This document shows positions 26,383 through 35,377 of a stretch of 64,000 nt of DNA, piece by piece. Under the pieces are notes generated by a model. The model saw only the letters and a program-made list of their open reading frames with translations, did not search any database and had not been told where the DNA came from. The stretch is taken from positions 186,001 to 250,000 of the forward strand of contig NZ_QEIH01000008.1 of assembly GCF_003260195.1 (NCBI RefSeq), written 5' to 3'. This DNA comes from Lutibacter citreus. Lineage in GTDB: Bacteria; Bacteroidota; Bacteroidia; Flavobacteriales; Flavobacteriaceae. The first letter of the stretch is position 1, and each line of letters starts with the position of its first letter. A program made the translations under genes and the position numbers.

Positions 26383-28131
26383 ATGATTTTTAAAAACTTA
26401 TCTATTAAAGTTAAAATGATATTGATAATTCAATTGGTGTCATTACTTTCTCTTTTGATAGGTTTTACTTATGTAATATTTAGCAATATTGCAAATTATA
26501 AGGAGGATATGAAAAATAACACAATAATTAATGCAACTCTTATTGGAGATTATTGTGCAGTACCTCTTTTATTTAATTCTTCAGAAAATGCAGTTGAAAC
26601 ATTGGATAAATTAGAAATTATTCCTTCTGTTAAAGTTGGAATTGTTTATAATGATAAAAATGAAATTTTTGCACAATTTTATAAAAATGGAGAAAAAACT
26701 CCAATTGAAAATTCAGAAATCAATACACCTTGGAATAAATTTGAAAATGATTATTTAAGTGTTTCTCATCCTATTTATTATGAAAATAAGTTAGCCGGTA
26801 AAATTTATTTAAGAGTTTCCACGGAGCAACTGTCATTAAAAATTAAGGATTATTTATTAACAATGTTTTTGCTTCTTATTTCTTTACTTATAGTTAATTA
26901 CATTCTTGCTCTTTGGCTACAAAGAGTACTTTCAGAGCCTATTTTAAATTTAACAAAGGCAACAAAAGAAATTTCTAAAGAAGGAAATTATCAGGTAAGA
27001 GTTCAAAAGAAAGGAAATGATGAAATAGGTATTTTAGTTGATGAATACAATAAAATGTTAGCGCAAATATATGAGAGAGAAGAGGCCTTAAAATTGAGAA
27101 CAAATGAGCTAACACAAACCTTAGGAGATTTAAAACAAACGCAAGAGAAGCTTATTAATTCTGAAAAATTAGCAGCGCTTGGTCAATTAATTGCAGGGGT
27201 AGCACACGAAATAAACACACCTCTTGGAGCTATTCGCTCATCAATAGGTAATATTAAAAATACCTTAATATTTGTGTTAAAAGAATATCCTATATTTATT
27301 AACGAATTACCTGAAAAATTAAAAAAAGAATTTTTCATTTTAATGGATAATTCTCTTAAAAGTAAGCATTCATTAACCTCAAAAGAAGAGCGAGTTTTTA
27401 AAAAAAATATTACTAAAATACTTGAAAAACATAATATTGAAAATGCATATTCATTTGCCGATACTTTTGTTGATATGTTGTTGGTTGATAATGTTGAAAA
27501 ATATTTAGATCTTTTAAAAAATAAAGATTCGGAGAAAATTATTGATATTGCATATAAAATTACCAGTCTGCAAAGAAGTACTGAAAATATTGAATTTGCT
27601 GCTGATAGAGCTTCAAAAGTTGTATTTGCACTTAAAAATTCATCAAGAATTAATAATTATGAAGAGTTGATATTAGCAGATATTATTGAAGGAGTTGAAA
27701 ATGTGTTAACGTTATATAATAATCAGATTAAACAAGGTATTGAAGTCTCTAAAAAATATGAAGAAATACCGAAAATATATTGTTATTTTGATGAACTAAA
27801 TCAGGTATGGACAAATATACTTCATAATGCTATATATGCTATGGATCTTAAAGGTAAATTAGATATTAAAGCATATACAGAAAAGGAGTATGTAGTAGTT
27901 TCAATTACAGATAGCGGAAAAGGTATTCCTCCAGAAGAAATTGATAAAATATTTGATCCCTTTTTTAGTACAAAACCAACTGGAGAAGGAACGGGTATAG
28001 GATTAGATATTTCCAAACGGATTATTGAAAAACATCAAGGAAAAATTAAAGTAGAGAGTAGGCCAGGAAAAACAACTTTTAGTATTTACTTGCCAATAAA
28101 TAAAAAGTTAGAAAATCAAATAAAACCATAA
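26383..28131 (+). CDS. Sensor histidine kinase with CHASE8-type periplasmic domain
   Basis: A 582-residue membrane kinase. Order: helix 1 (13-35), a periplasmic CHASE8-like domain (40-155; DYCAVPLLFNSSENAVETL, VKVGIVYNDKNEIFAQF, HPIYYENKLAGKIYLRV), helix 2 (158-180), HAMP (180-232), a coiled coil, the phosphoacceptor His275 in VAHEINTP, and an ATPase domain with N-box Asn478/Asn482, DSGKGIP and GTGIGL. Between His275 and the ATPase domain there is a helical insertion of about 100 residues, much longer than a normal dimerisation hairpin. CHASE8 is the domain through which YfiR acts on YfiN, which fits the YfiR-like first gene. Confidence 0.88.
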   Translation: MIFKNLSIKVKMILIIQLVSLLSLLIGFTYVIFSNIANYKEDMKNNTIINATLIGDYCAVPLLFNSSENAVETLDKLEIIPSVKVGIVYNDKNEIFAQFYKNGEKTPIENSEINTPWNKFENDYLSVSHPIYYENKLAGKIYLRVSTEQLSLKIKDYLLTMFLLLISLLIVNYILALWLQRVLSEPILNLTKATKEISKEGNYQVRVQKKGNDEIGILVDEYNKMLAQIYEREEALKLRTNELTQTLGDLKQTQEKLINSEKLAALGQLIAGVAHEINTPLGAIRSSIGNIKNTLIFVLKEYPIFINELPEKLKKEFFILMDNSLKSKHSLTSKEERVFKKNITKILEKHNIENAYSFADTFVDMLLVDNVEKYLDLLKNKDSEKIIDIAYKITSLQRSTENIEFAADRASKVVFALKNSSRINNYEELILADIIEGVENVLTLYNNQIKQGIEVSKKYEEIPKIYCYFDELNQVWTNILHNAIYAMDLKGKLDIKAYTEKEYVVVSITDSGKGIPPEEIDKIFDPFFSTKPTGEGTGIGLDISKRIIEKHQGKIKVESRPGKTTFSIYLPINKKLENQIKP

Positions 28132-28140
28132 TAGCGTAGC

Positions 28141-28536
28141 ATGGAAAAAACTGTAATTTTATGTGTTGATGATGAAAAAATAATATTAAATAGTATTAAA
28201 GCTCAGTTAAAAGAAAATTATGGTAATTCATTTTTGTATGAAACTGCAGAAAGTGCTCTAGAGGCTTTTGATATTATTGATGAAATAATGATGGATCAAC
28301 CTCAGAAACTTATAATAATTAGCGATTGGCTTATGCCGGTAATTAAAGGAGATGAATTTCTAATAAAAGTTCATGGTAAATATCCAAATTCGTTAAAAAT
28401 AATGTTAACAGGTCAGGCAGATTTGGAATCAATTAAAAAAGTAGAAACTGAAGGGAATTTATATAAATGTATTCAAAAACCTTGGTTAGTATCTGAACTG
28501 ATTTCTTGTATTGATTCTGGAATGCTATTAATTTAA
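28141..28536 (+). CDS. Stand-alone response regulator receiver protein
   Basis: A 131-residue receiver domain with no output domain. Acidic pocket residues Asp10-Asp11 (CVDDEK), phosphoacceptor Asp62 (ISDWLMP), Thr90 (LTGQAD) and Lys113 (QKPW) are all present. The TGQA and KPW forms are those of the RpfG/HupR-like receiver group. It is closely similar to the N-terminal receiver of the next gene and probably arose by duplication. It lies 9 bases after the kinase gene and could carry phosphoryl groups between the two kinases. Confidence 0.9.
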   Translation: MEKTVILCVDDEKIILNSIKAQLKENYGNSFLYETAESALEAFDIIDEIMMDQPQKLIIISDWLMPVIKGDEFLIKVHGKYPNSLKIMLTGQADLESIKKVETEGNLYKCIQKPWLVSELISCIDSGMLLI

Positions 28537-28545
28537 ACTATAAAT

Positions 28546-30297
28546 ATGAAAAAGGGGGTAATATTTTGTGTTGATGATGAAAAAATTGTTTTAAATAGTT
28601 TAAAAACCGAGCTGAAAAATGCTATTGGAAATGATTATATTATTGAAACGGCTGAATCAGGAATTGAAGCTTTAGAAGCTATAGAAAGTTTGATAGAATT
28701 AAATTACGAGATTCTAGTAGTAATAGCAGATTACGCCATGCCTATAATGAAAGGAGATGAGTTTTTAACCGAGCTTCATGAAAAATCACCAAGTACTTTA
28801 AACATATTATTAACCGGGCAAGCTACTGTTGAAGGAATTGCGAACTCAATAAATTACGCTGATTTATATAGATATATTTCTAAACCTTGGCATACTAACG
28901 ACCTTATTTTAACAGTTAATCAAGCTGTAAAAAGTTACCATCAAGAAAATCAAATTAAAATTCAAAATAAAGAATTAACTGAGTTAAGTTCTTCTTTAGA
29001 AAATAAAGTTCAATTACGTACTCAGGAACTAAAAAATAAAAATAGCTTACTTTTAGAAAAGCAGAAAGAGATTACTATTCAGAATGAAGAATTAGAAAAT
29101 TATAGAAATCACCTTGAAAACCTTGTTGAAGAAAGAACTTTGGAGCTAACAATGGAAAAGGATAAAGCTCAAGAAAGTGAGAGGTTAAAATCTGCCTTTC
29201 TAGCAAATATGTCACATGAAATTAGGACTCCTATGAGTGGGATATTGGGCTTTACCGAACTTCTGAAAGAACCATTACTTTTAAAAGAAAAGCAGCAGAA
29301 ATATCTTGAAATTATTAAAAAAAGTGGAGAACGTTTACTAAACATAATAAATGAAATAATTGATATTTCTAAAATAGAAGCTGGGATAGTTAAATCACTA
29401 GATTTAGAAATAAATGTTAATAATAAGATAGACTATTTATATACTTTTTTTAAAACAGAAACAGAAAAAAAGAAACTAGAATTTTTTTGCAAGAAAACAT
29501 TATCTAATGAACAAGCTGTTATTAAAACTGATGGCGGAAAATTAGATGCTATTCTTATTAATCTTATTAAGAATACTATTAAATATACCGATTATGGGTG
29601 TATAGAATTTGGGTACAATTTAAATAAGGAAAGTGATTCTAATCTGCTAGAATTTTATGTAAGAGATACGGGTATTGGAATACCAAAGGATCGTCAGCAA
29701 GCTATTTTTGATTTATTTGTGCAAGCAGATATTGAAGATAAAAATGCTATGCAAGGAGCTGGCTTAGGCCTCTCAATTACAAAGGCATATGTTGAAATGA
29801 TGAACGGTAAAATATGGGTGGAAAGTGAAGAAGGAAAAGGATCTATTTTCTATTTTACAATTCCGTATTGTCCCGTAAATTTAATAGTTAAAAAAGAGGT
29901 TTTAATTAGTAATTCTAGTTTAAATTTAAATAATAAACTAAAAATATTAATTGTTGAAGATGATGAAAGTGCAAAGCAGTATTTATCAATAATATTAGAA
30001 TCTTTTAGTAAAAATACTCTTTTGGCGGGCAATGGAAAAGAAGCAGTAGAAATCTGTAAAAATAATTTAGATATAGATTTAGTTTTAATGGATATTAAAA
30101 TGCCGGTTATGAATGGTTTTGATGCTACAAGAGAAATTAGACTGTTTAATAAGGATGTAATAATTATTGCACAATCTGCATATGCATTATTTGGAGATAA
30201 GGAAAAAACTCTTGAATCTGGATGTAATGATTATATTTCTAAGCCTATTAGTAAAAAACAATTAACAACTATAATATTAAAATACTTTAGTTTATAA
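28546..30297 (+). CDS. Hybrid histidine kinase with receiver domains at both ends
   Basis: A cytosolic 583-residue protein: N-terminal receiver (1-120; Asp62, TGQA, KPW), a long coiled coil (125-212), a HisKA domain with His224 (NMSHEIRTP), an ATPase domain (N339/N343, DTGIGIP, GAGLGL) and a C-terminal receiver (465-580; Asp471-472, Asp516 in LMDIKMP, Lys566). It lacks membrane helices, Hpt and any DNA-binding or nucleotide-cyclase output. It probably receives signal from the upstream kinase through its first receiver, with a final output encoded elsewhere. It is the last gene of the operon. Confidence 0.9.
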   Translation: MKKGVIFCVDDEKIVLNSLKTELKNAIGNDYIIETAESGIEALEAIESLIELNYEILVVIADYAMPIMKGDEFLTELHEKSPSTLNILLTGQATVEGIANSINYADLYRYISKPWHTNDLILTVNQAVKSYHQENQIKIQNKELTELSSSLENKVQLRTQELKNKNSLLLEKQKEITIQNEELENYRNHLENLVEERTLELTMEKDKAQESERLKSAFLANMSHEIRTPMSGILGFTELLKEPLLLKEKQQKYLEIIKKSGERLLNIINEIIDISKIEAGIVKSLDLEINVNNKIDYLYTFFKTETEKKKLEFFCKKTLSNEQAVIKTDGGKLDAILINLIKNTIKYTDYGCIEFGYNLNKESDSNLLEFYVRDTGIGIPKDRQQAIFDLFVQADIEDKNAMQGAGLGLSITKAYVEMMNGKIWVESEEGKGSIFYFTIPYCPVNLIVKKEVLISNSSLNLNNKLKILIVEDDESAKQYLSIILESFSKNTLLAGNGKEAVEICKNNLDIDLVLMDIKMPVMNGFDATREIRLFNKDVIIIAQSAYALFGDKEKTLESGCNDYISKPISKKQLTTIILKYFSL

Positions 30298-30356
30298 GCA
30301 GTTTGGAATTATTTTTTTGAATTTAAATAAACTTTATTAAATATAAACAACTGCTT
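30296..30356 (+). terminator. Possible terminator of the YfiR-TonB-kinase operon
   Basis: Arms AAGCAGTT (30296-30303, including two bases of the stop codon) and AACTGCTT (30349-30356) are followed by TTAATTTG. The loop is long (45 bases) and the T run short, so this is a weak call. Confidence 0.3.
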
Positions 30357-30401
30357 TTAATTTGTTAAGAGCAGGACATTTCTTCTAAATAAATGCTATA
30401 A

Positions 30402-31190
30402 TTATTTTAAAGGCGAAATTAATACTTCAAAAGTATCTAAGCCTTTTGAATTGTTAAAAAGTTCTTTTGATAATAATTTTCCTTCAACATAAGGGTACGC
30501 AGTAATTGGTTCTATACATAACATATTGGGTACTTCTGTCCAAAGCATAAAATTATTGTAACCACTAGTTTTAATATTAATATTGTAACCTTTTTCTTTA
30601 ATTAAAGTAATTTCATTGGTATTTAATATTGGATAAGCACTTGCTCCACTATCAATTATTTCTTGGAGTGTAATACTTTCTTTAGCAGTGTTACAAATTT
30701 CAGAATTATTTCCGTTTAATTTAAAAGCAGGGTGATACCCTAACATAAAAGGCATCCCTTTTTCTGAAATAACTTCAAAAGTTATATTTAAAGAGTTGTT
30801 GTTTAAGTTGAAAATCTTTTTAAAAGTAAAGTTATAAGGCCAAGAAACTAATCTTACCACAGATTTTTCTGGATATTTAGAGTTTTCAACAGCTGTGTAG
30901 GCTGTATATTTTTTTTGAAAAATACAGGTGTTTTCTGTTTGCTTTTCAATTTTATAATTCAACTCTCTTAAAAGTCCATGTTGATCTTGATTGTAATTTC
31001 CTTTAGGAGTTACAACATTAAATTTATTGGCTTTTGTAGGTCCAATAATAGGGAACATTTCAGTGTCAGAATTTCTCCATCCAGCAGTGCCTTTTTGGTG
31101 GATAAGTTCTTCTTTATTAAAAATATAACTTAATAATTCACCTTTATCAATTTCAACAATTGAGTTTTTATCAGAGCTAATTAAAATCAT
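30402..31190 (-). CDS. Aldose 1-epimerase (galactose mutarotase) family protein
   Basis: A cytosolic 262-residue protein with the beta-sandwich fold of mutarotases, LacX-like branch. Visible segments are the N-terminal GELLSYIFNKEELIHQ, MFPIIGPTK, DQHGLLRELNY with the conserved His, FMLGYHPAFKL with the catalytic-type His, and a C-terminal MLCIEPITAYPY containing the catalytic-type Glu. The family interconverts alpha and beta anomers of aldoses or phosphorylated sugars; the sugar is unknown. It appears to be monocistronic. Confidence 0.88.
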   Translation of the reverse strand: MILISSDKNSIVEIDKGELLSYIFNKEELIHQKGTAGWRNSDTEMFPIIGPTKANKFNVVTPKGNYNQDQHGLLRELNYKIEKQTENTCIFQKKYTAYTAVENSKYPEKSVVRLVSWPYNFTFKKIFNLNNNSLNITFEVISEKGMPFMLGYHPAFKLNGNNSEICNTAKESITLQEIIDSGASAYPILNTNEITLIKEKGYNINIKTSGYNNFMLWTEVPNMLCIEPITAYPYVEGKLLSKELFNNSKGLDTFEVLISPLK

Positions 31191-31221
31191 TTAGTTTAGA
31201 TTAAGTTAATAGTAAAAAACA

Positions 31222-31297
31222 TCAATCTAAACTTGTTTCAGAATCTTATAAGTTTAAAATGAACCTATGATAGAAATATGAAACAAGTTTAAATTGA
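31222..31297. repeat. Long-armed imperfect inverted repeat, REP-like
   Basis: Two 19-base arms (31222-31240 and 31279-31297) match in 18 of 19 positions as inverted copies, separated by 38 bases. Each contains ACTTGTTTCA or its complement TGAAACAAGT. The same core, AACTTGTTTCAGA, recurs near 53155. It lies downstream of the S9 peptidase and upstream of the mutarotase, both minus strand, and may also work as a transcript-end hairpin. Confidence 0.6.
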
Positions 31298-31333
31298 CAG
31301 AATTAAATTTACTCAAAATTTAATAGAGTAATT

Positions 31334-33460
31334 CTAGTTATTATTATCAACAATATAACCCATCATTTTTTTAATTAAATGAACTCTATCGTAACCTCTT
31401 ACGTTATGCTCATGCATTGGGTATGTGAAAAAATCTATTTGTACTTGTTGTTTAACCGCTTCTTGTAGTAATGTCATACTATGTTGTGGAACCACTGTTG
31501 GATCTATACTTCCATGGATAATTAATAATTTTCCGTCTAAGTTTTTAATATAATTAGAAACTCTAGCTTTTTTATAGCCTTCAGGGTTTTCTTGTGGAGT
31601 ATCCATATAACGTTCCCCATACATAACTTCATAATATTTCCAATCTATTACAGGTCCACCAGCAACTGCAGTAGTAAATACACCTGGATGACGCAGCATT
31701 AAACTAGTTGTCATAAAACCACCAAAACTCCATCCGTTCACAGCAATTCTATTATTATCAACATAGTTTAGGCTTTTTAAATAATCAATTCCTGTAAGTT
31801 GGTCTGTAATTTCAACATCTCCTAATTTACGATGAATAACGCTTTCAAAAGCAAAACCTCTGTTTTCAGAACCTCTATTATCTAAAGTAAATACTATATA
31901 ATTATTTTTTGAAGCAAAAGCTTGCATCCATAAATTAGAACCTCCTAACCAAGAATTTGTAATCATTTGGGCGTGAGGACCTCCATATACATAAACTAAT
32001 ACAGGATATTTTTTTGAAGCATCAAAATTTGCAGGTTTAATTATTCTAGTATATAATTTAGTTCCATCTTCTCCTTTTAAACTACCAAATTCTGTAGTTC
32101 CTAAAGCATATTCTTTTAAAGGATTTTCCGACGAATAAATTGAAGTTGATTTGCCCTTTTTAGTATCAATAATGTTAATGTTATTAGGGGTTGTAAGATT
32201 GCTATATTGATCAATTAAGTAATTTCCATTTGAGCTTAATTGGGTTCTATGAGTACCGGGATTTGTAGTTAACTTTGTGTATTTACCAGATTTTAAATTA
32301 ACTTTATATGTATGGTTTTCTCTAGCATCTTCACTTGTTCCAGCAATAAATACATTTTTTACTTTAGAATCAAAACCTAAAATATCTTTAACTACCCATT
32401 TAAATTTAGTTACTTGTTTTACAAGTTTTCCTTCGGTAGTATATTGGTATAAGTTCATAAAACCATCACGCTCGCTAAACCATAAAAAGTTAGAATTGCT
32501 GTTTGGTAAAAATACGGCGTCGTGTTCTGGTTCAGTCCATTTATCACTAGTTTCTTCAAATAATGTTCTTACTTTATTACCAGTTTCAATATTGTATATG
32601 TTGTACCAATAATGATTTTGACCTCTATTTATTTCTGCAACTAACACAAATTTTTCATCAGGTGTCCACGAAAGGTTTGTTAAATAATGCTCATCAGAAG
32701 TATCAATATTTAAGTAGGTTGTTTTTTTAGTTTCTAAATTAAAAATTCCAATTTTAGCAATTTCACTTCCTTGTCCCGCCATTGGGTATTTAATATTTTT
32801 TAAAGAGGCTGGGTACGTGTTAATATCAACTAAAGGATAGTTTGTTACATTGCTTTCATCTTTTTGGTAAAATGCTAAAAAATTACCTTTTGGACTCCAA
32901 AAAGTTCCTTTATGAATACCAAATTCACTTCTGTGAATTGCCTGTCCAGAGACTATATTTTCATCATCAATAGCTGTTACTGCTATTTTATCACTTGAAC
33001 TTGTGGCAACATAAAGATTATTATCAATTGTATAAGCTATTGATTTAGCGTTTGAATTGTACTCGTTGTTTTGAGCATTTTCATCAACGTTAATTGTAGC
33101 TTCTTTTGTATTGGTAATATAGTTGTAAACTTCAATAGTATTACCATTTCTAAAAGAAAAAGAAGTAGTAGAAATATCCTGTAAATTTGGAAAACGTTTT
33201 AAGGTAGTATATGTTTTATTTAGTGTTTCAAGAGAAATAGTTTTAATTTTAGAATTTTTTTTGGCATCTGTAAAAATTAATTCGTTTTCTTTTTGATATA
33301 CATAGGTATTTGAATTCTTAACCCAATGTCTGTTGTAAATTGAAGAAGGATACAAGCCTTTATAATAGCCCAAAACGGCATCGTCAATTGTTAGTTCTTT
33401 TTGTTGAGAGTATCCTAAAAATAATACACTAATAAATAGAAATGTCAATATTTTTTTCAT
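31334..33460 (-). CDS. S9 family prolyl peptidase (dipeptidyl peptidase IV type)
   Basis: An exported 708-residue protease: signal peptide (to about residue 18, LGYSQ), an N-terminal beta-propeller (DPP4_N, about 90-430) with the conserved Glu-rich HRSEFGI and FYQKDESNV segments, and a C-terminal alpha/beta-hydrolase domain with nucleophile Ser578 (GWSFGG), Asp in IHGSIDPTV and His in MHEHNVRG. It should remove X-Pro dipeptides from peptide N-termini in the periplasm. The size and motifs match the S9B branch common in Bacteroidetes. No operon partner is evident. Confidence 0.93.
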   Translation of the reverse strand: MKKILTFLFISVLFLGYSQQKELTIDDAVLGYYKGLYPSSIYNRHWVKNSNTYVYQKENELIFTDAKKNSKIKTISLETLNKTYTTLKRFPNLQDISTTSFSFRNGNTIEVYNYITNTKEATINVDENAQNNEYNSNAKSIAYTIDNNLYVATSSSDKIAVTAIDDENIVSGQAIHRSEFGIHKGTFWSPKGNFLAFYQKDESNVTNYPLVDINTYPASLKNIKYPMAGQGSEIAKIGIFNLETKKTTYLNIDTSDEHYLTNLSWTPDEKFVLVAEINRGQNHYWYNIYNIETGNKVRTLFEETSDKWTEPEHDAVFLPNSNSNFLWFSERDGFMNLYQYTTEGKLVKQVTKFKWVVKDILGFDSKVKNVFIAGTSEDARENHTYKVNLKSGKYTKLTTNPGTHRTQLSSNGNYLIDQYSNLTTPNNINIIDTKKGKSTSIYSSENPLKEYALGTTEFGSLKGEDGTKLYTRIIKPANFDASKKYPVLVYVYGGPHAQMITNSWLGGSNLWMQAFASKNNYIVFTLDNRGSENRGFAFESVIHRKLGDVEITDQLTGIDYLKSLNYVDNNRIAVNGWSFGGFMTTSLMLRHPGVFTTAVAGGPVIDWKYYEVMYGERYMDTPQENPEGYKKARVSNYIKNLDGKLLIIHGSIDPTVVPQHSMTLLQEAVKQQVQIDFFTYPMHEHNVRGYDRVHLIKKMMGYIVDNNN

Positions 33461-33521
33461 TATTTAAAATTATAAGTTCAATTTATAAAATTAAGAAAAA
33501 TAAAAAGAAAAATGGTGTTAT

Positions 33522-34541
33522 TTAGTCTTTGTTGAAGCCAATTCTTGCCATTATAGGGAAATGATCAGAATACTTAACATTATAAGTTTTGTAGTTGTTA
33601 ATTTTTAAATGATCATCAGCTAAAATAAAATCAATTCTAAACGGAAATGTATAATCGTATGTATTTCCAAAACCCTTACCTGCTTCTTCAAAAGCATCTT
33701 TTTTGTTTTCTTTTAAAGTGTGATAAACCCAAGAAAATGCATTGTTATTAAAATCTCCACAAATAACAGATTTAAGCGTTGTTTTTTTCTGGTGTTGAAT
33801 TATTAATGACGCTTGGTTGGCTTGTTTTTTAAAGGCATTTTGAACTCTAATTTTTAAACGTTCAGAATTTTCTTGAGTTAAAGTTTCTTTTTTAGGATTT
33901 ATCTTTAAAGATTCTAAATGAATATTATAAACTCTTAAAGTATCTTTTCCTTTTAAAATATCGGCAAAAATGGCATTGTTACTACTATTAGAAAAATTTA
34001 ATGAACCAGAGTTGAGAATTTTATATTTTGAAAAAATAGCATGTCCAAAGTTATTTTGATTCACTCTTATTTTAACATGTTTGTAAGGGTAGTTAAGGTC
34101 TTGTTTTTTTGTAGGATGAAACTCTTGAATACATAAAATATCGGGAGATTTATCTTTTATAAAATTATAGATATTTTGTTCAATTCCTTTTTCATCAATC
34201 CAATTGTACAAGTTAAACATACGAACGTTATAGCTCATGATTTTTAAATCATCATTCAGTAATACTTTTTTCTCTGAAAGTCCATAAAATTTAGATATGT
34301 ATTGAAAACCAATAAGTAAAATTATAACAGAAACTAAAAATTGTTTTTTCAGTTTTATAAGCCAATAAATTGCAAAAAGTATATTTATTACTATTAAAAA
34401 AGGAACAGCTAAACTTAAAAAAGAGAAAATTGAAAATGAGTTTGGAGAGAAAAAATACCCTAAATATGAAATTAGTAATATTGCTGCCAAAATTGAATTA
34501 ATGGCAAATAAAAACTTATCTAATAATGATAATTTTTTCAT
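33522..34541 (-). CDS. Endonuclease/exonuclease/phosphatase family protein with N-terminal membrane helices
   Basis: A 339-residue protein with three hydrophobic helices (about 10-30, 38-60, 68-88) and then an EEP domain (about 100-335). Catalytic segments are visible: LKIMSYNVRMFN, CIQEFH with the metal-binding Glu, VYNIHLES, CGDFNN and the C-terminal SDHFPIMARI with the catalytic His. The family cleaves phosphodiester or phosphomonoester bonds; membrane-bound members may act on lipids or sugar phosphates. It is the last gene of the TPR-ribH-mutL-rhomboid operon, 1 base after the second rhomboid. Confidence 0.88.
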   Translation of the reverse strand: MKKLSLLDKFLFAINSILAAILLISYLGYFFSPNSFSIFSFLSLAVPFLIVINILFAIYWLIKLKKQFLVSVIILLIGFQYISKFYGLSEKKVLLNDDLKIMSYNVRMFNLYNWIDEKGIEQNIYNFIKDKSPDILCIQEFHPTKKQDLNYPYKHVKIRVNQNNFGHAIFSKYKILNSGSLNFSNSSNNAIFADILKGKDTLRVYNIHLESLKINPKKETLTQENSERLKIRVQNAFKKQANQASLIIQHQKKTTLKSVICGDFNNNAFSWVYHTLKENKKDAFEEAGKGFGNTYDYTFPFRIDFILADDHLKINNYKTYNVKYSDHFPIMARIGFNKD

Positions 34542-34542
34542 A

Positions 34543-35376
34543 TTATTTTTTTCCAGCCCTAAATAAAAAATCTTTTTCGTCTTGAGTTAAACTTTCATAA
34601 CCCGATTTGCTAATTTTATCTAATATACCATCAATTATTTTTTGTTTTGGTATTTCAATATCTTTTTTTGAGGCTCTTTTATTAGATTTATAAACTGTTT
34701 TTAAATTAGATTTTTGTTTAGGTTTAAATAAGTTAGCAAAATAATCTAAAAAGTTTTCAAACCATTTACCAATATCATTTCCTTTATTTAATTGGCTCGC
34801 ATAAATAAATCCAAGTAACGCTCCTCCAATATGTGAAATAGCTCCTCCATTTATTGGGTTTGCTAATTGCAATATACTTAAAGATACCCAAATTGCAGCT
34901 AAAACCCATAATTCTACACTACCAATAAATCTTAATTGTACTGAATATCGTGGTATTTTGGTTGCAATTCCTACAAAAATACAGGTTACTGCAGCTGAAG
35001 CTCCGCCAAGTGGAGTTCCTAATTTATTTGTAAGATAATAGTAAGCTAAAAAAACAATTGCTCCAAAAATAGCACCTAAAAAATAAAAGTTTAAAAATTG
35101 TTTTTTGGTGTAAAAATTTAAAAAAAGATTACCAATATAATATAAAACTAAAAGGTTGGATAATATGTGAAATAATCTTTGGTGTATAAATGCATAAGAT
35201 ATTAGGGTCCATGGTTTTAACAGAAAGTTATTAAAACTTGTTGGTAAAGCCAACCAATTTATTGCAAATGAGGTGAACAATACAGTGATTAAAAATAAAA
35301 TAACATTAATGTAAATTATCCGCTCAACAATGTTAGCTTTATTATAGGCTTGTTGTATTTCGTTAATTATATTCAA
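34543..35376 (-). CDS. Rhomboid family intramembrane serine protease, second of pair
   Basis: A six-helix membrane protease (277 aa) with catalytic Ser in PLGGASAAV and catalytic His in ISHIGGALLGF, plus a HxxxN-like YAFIHQRLFHILSN segment. A Lys-rich C-terminal extension of about 80 residues follows the membrane domain. The TTG at 35376, immediately after the upstream rhomboid's stop, gives the usual MNIINE start; a longer frame from TTG 35421 would overlap the upstream gene by 44 bases. It has the usual family GxS form with Ala (GGAS), so it should be active. Confidence 0.85.
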   Translation of the reverse strand: MNIINEIQQAYNKANIVERIIYINVILFLITVLFTSFAINWLALPTSFNNFLLKPWTLISYAFIHQRLFHILSNLLVLYYIGNLFLNFYTKKQFLNFYFLGAIFGAIVFLAYYYLTNKLGTPLGGASAAVTCIFVGIATKIPRYSVQLRFIGSVELWVLAAIWVSLSILQLANPINGGAISHIGGALLGFIYASQLNKGNDIGKWFENFLDYFANLFKPKQKSNLKTVYKSNKRASKKDIEIPKQKIIDGILDKISKSGYESLTQDEKDFLFRAGKK

Positions 35377-35377
35377 A

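Noticed and set aside
28141-30297. Receivers of RpfG/HupR type suggesting a cyclic-di-GMP output
   Set aside because: No HD-GYP, GGDEF or EAL motif follows in either protein or elsewhere in the window.
32277-32612. 111-residue plus-strand frame inside the S9 peptidase gene
   Set aside because: Lies fully antisense to a well supported protease and shows no domain or start context.
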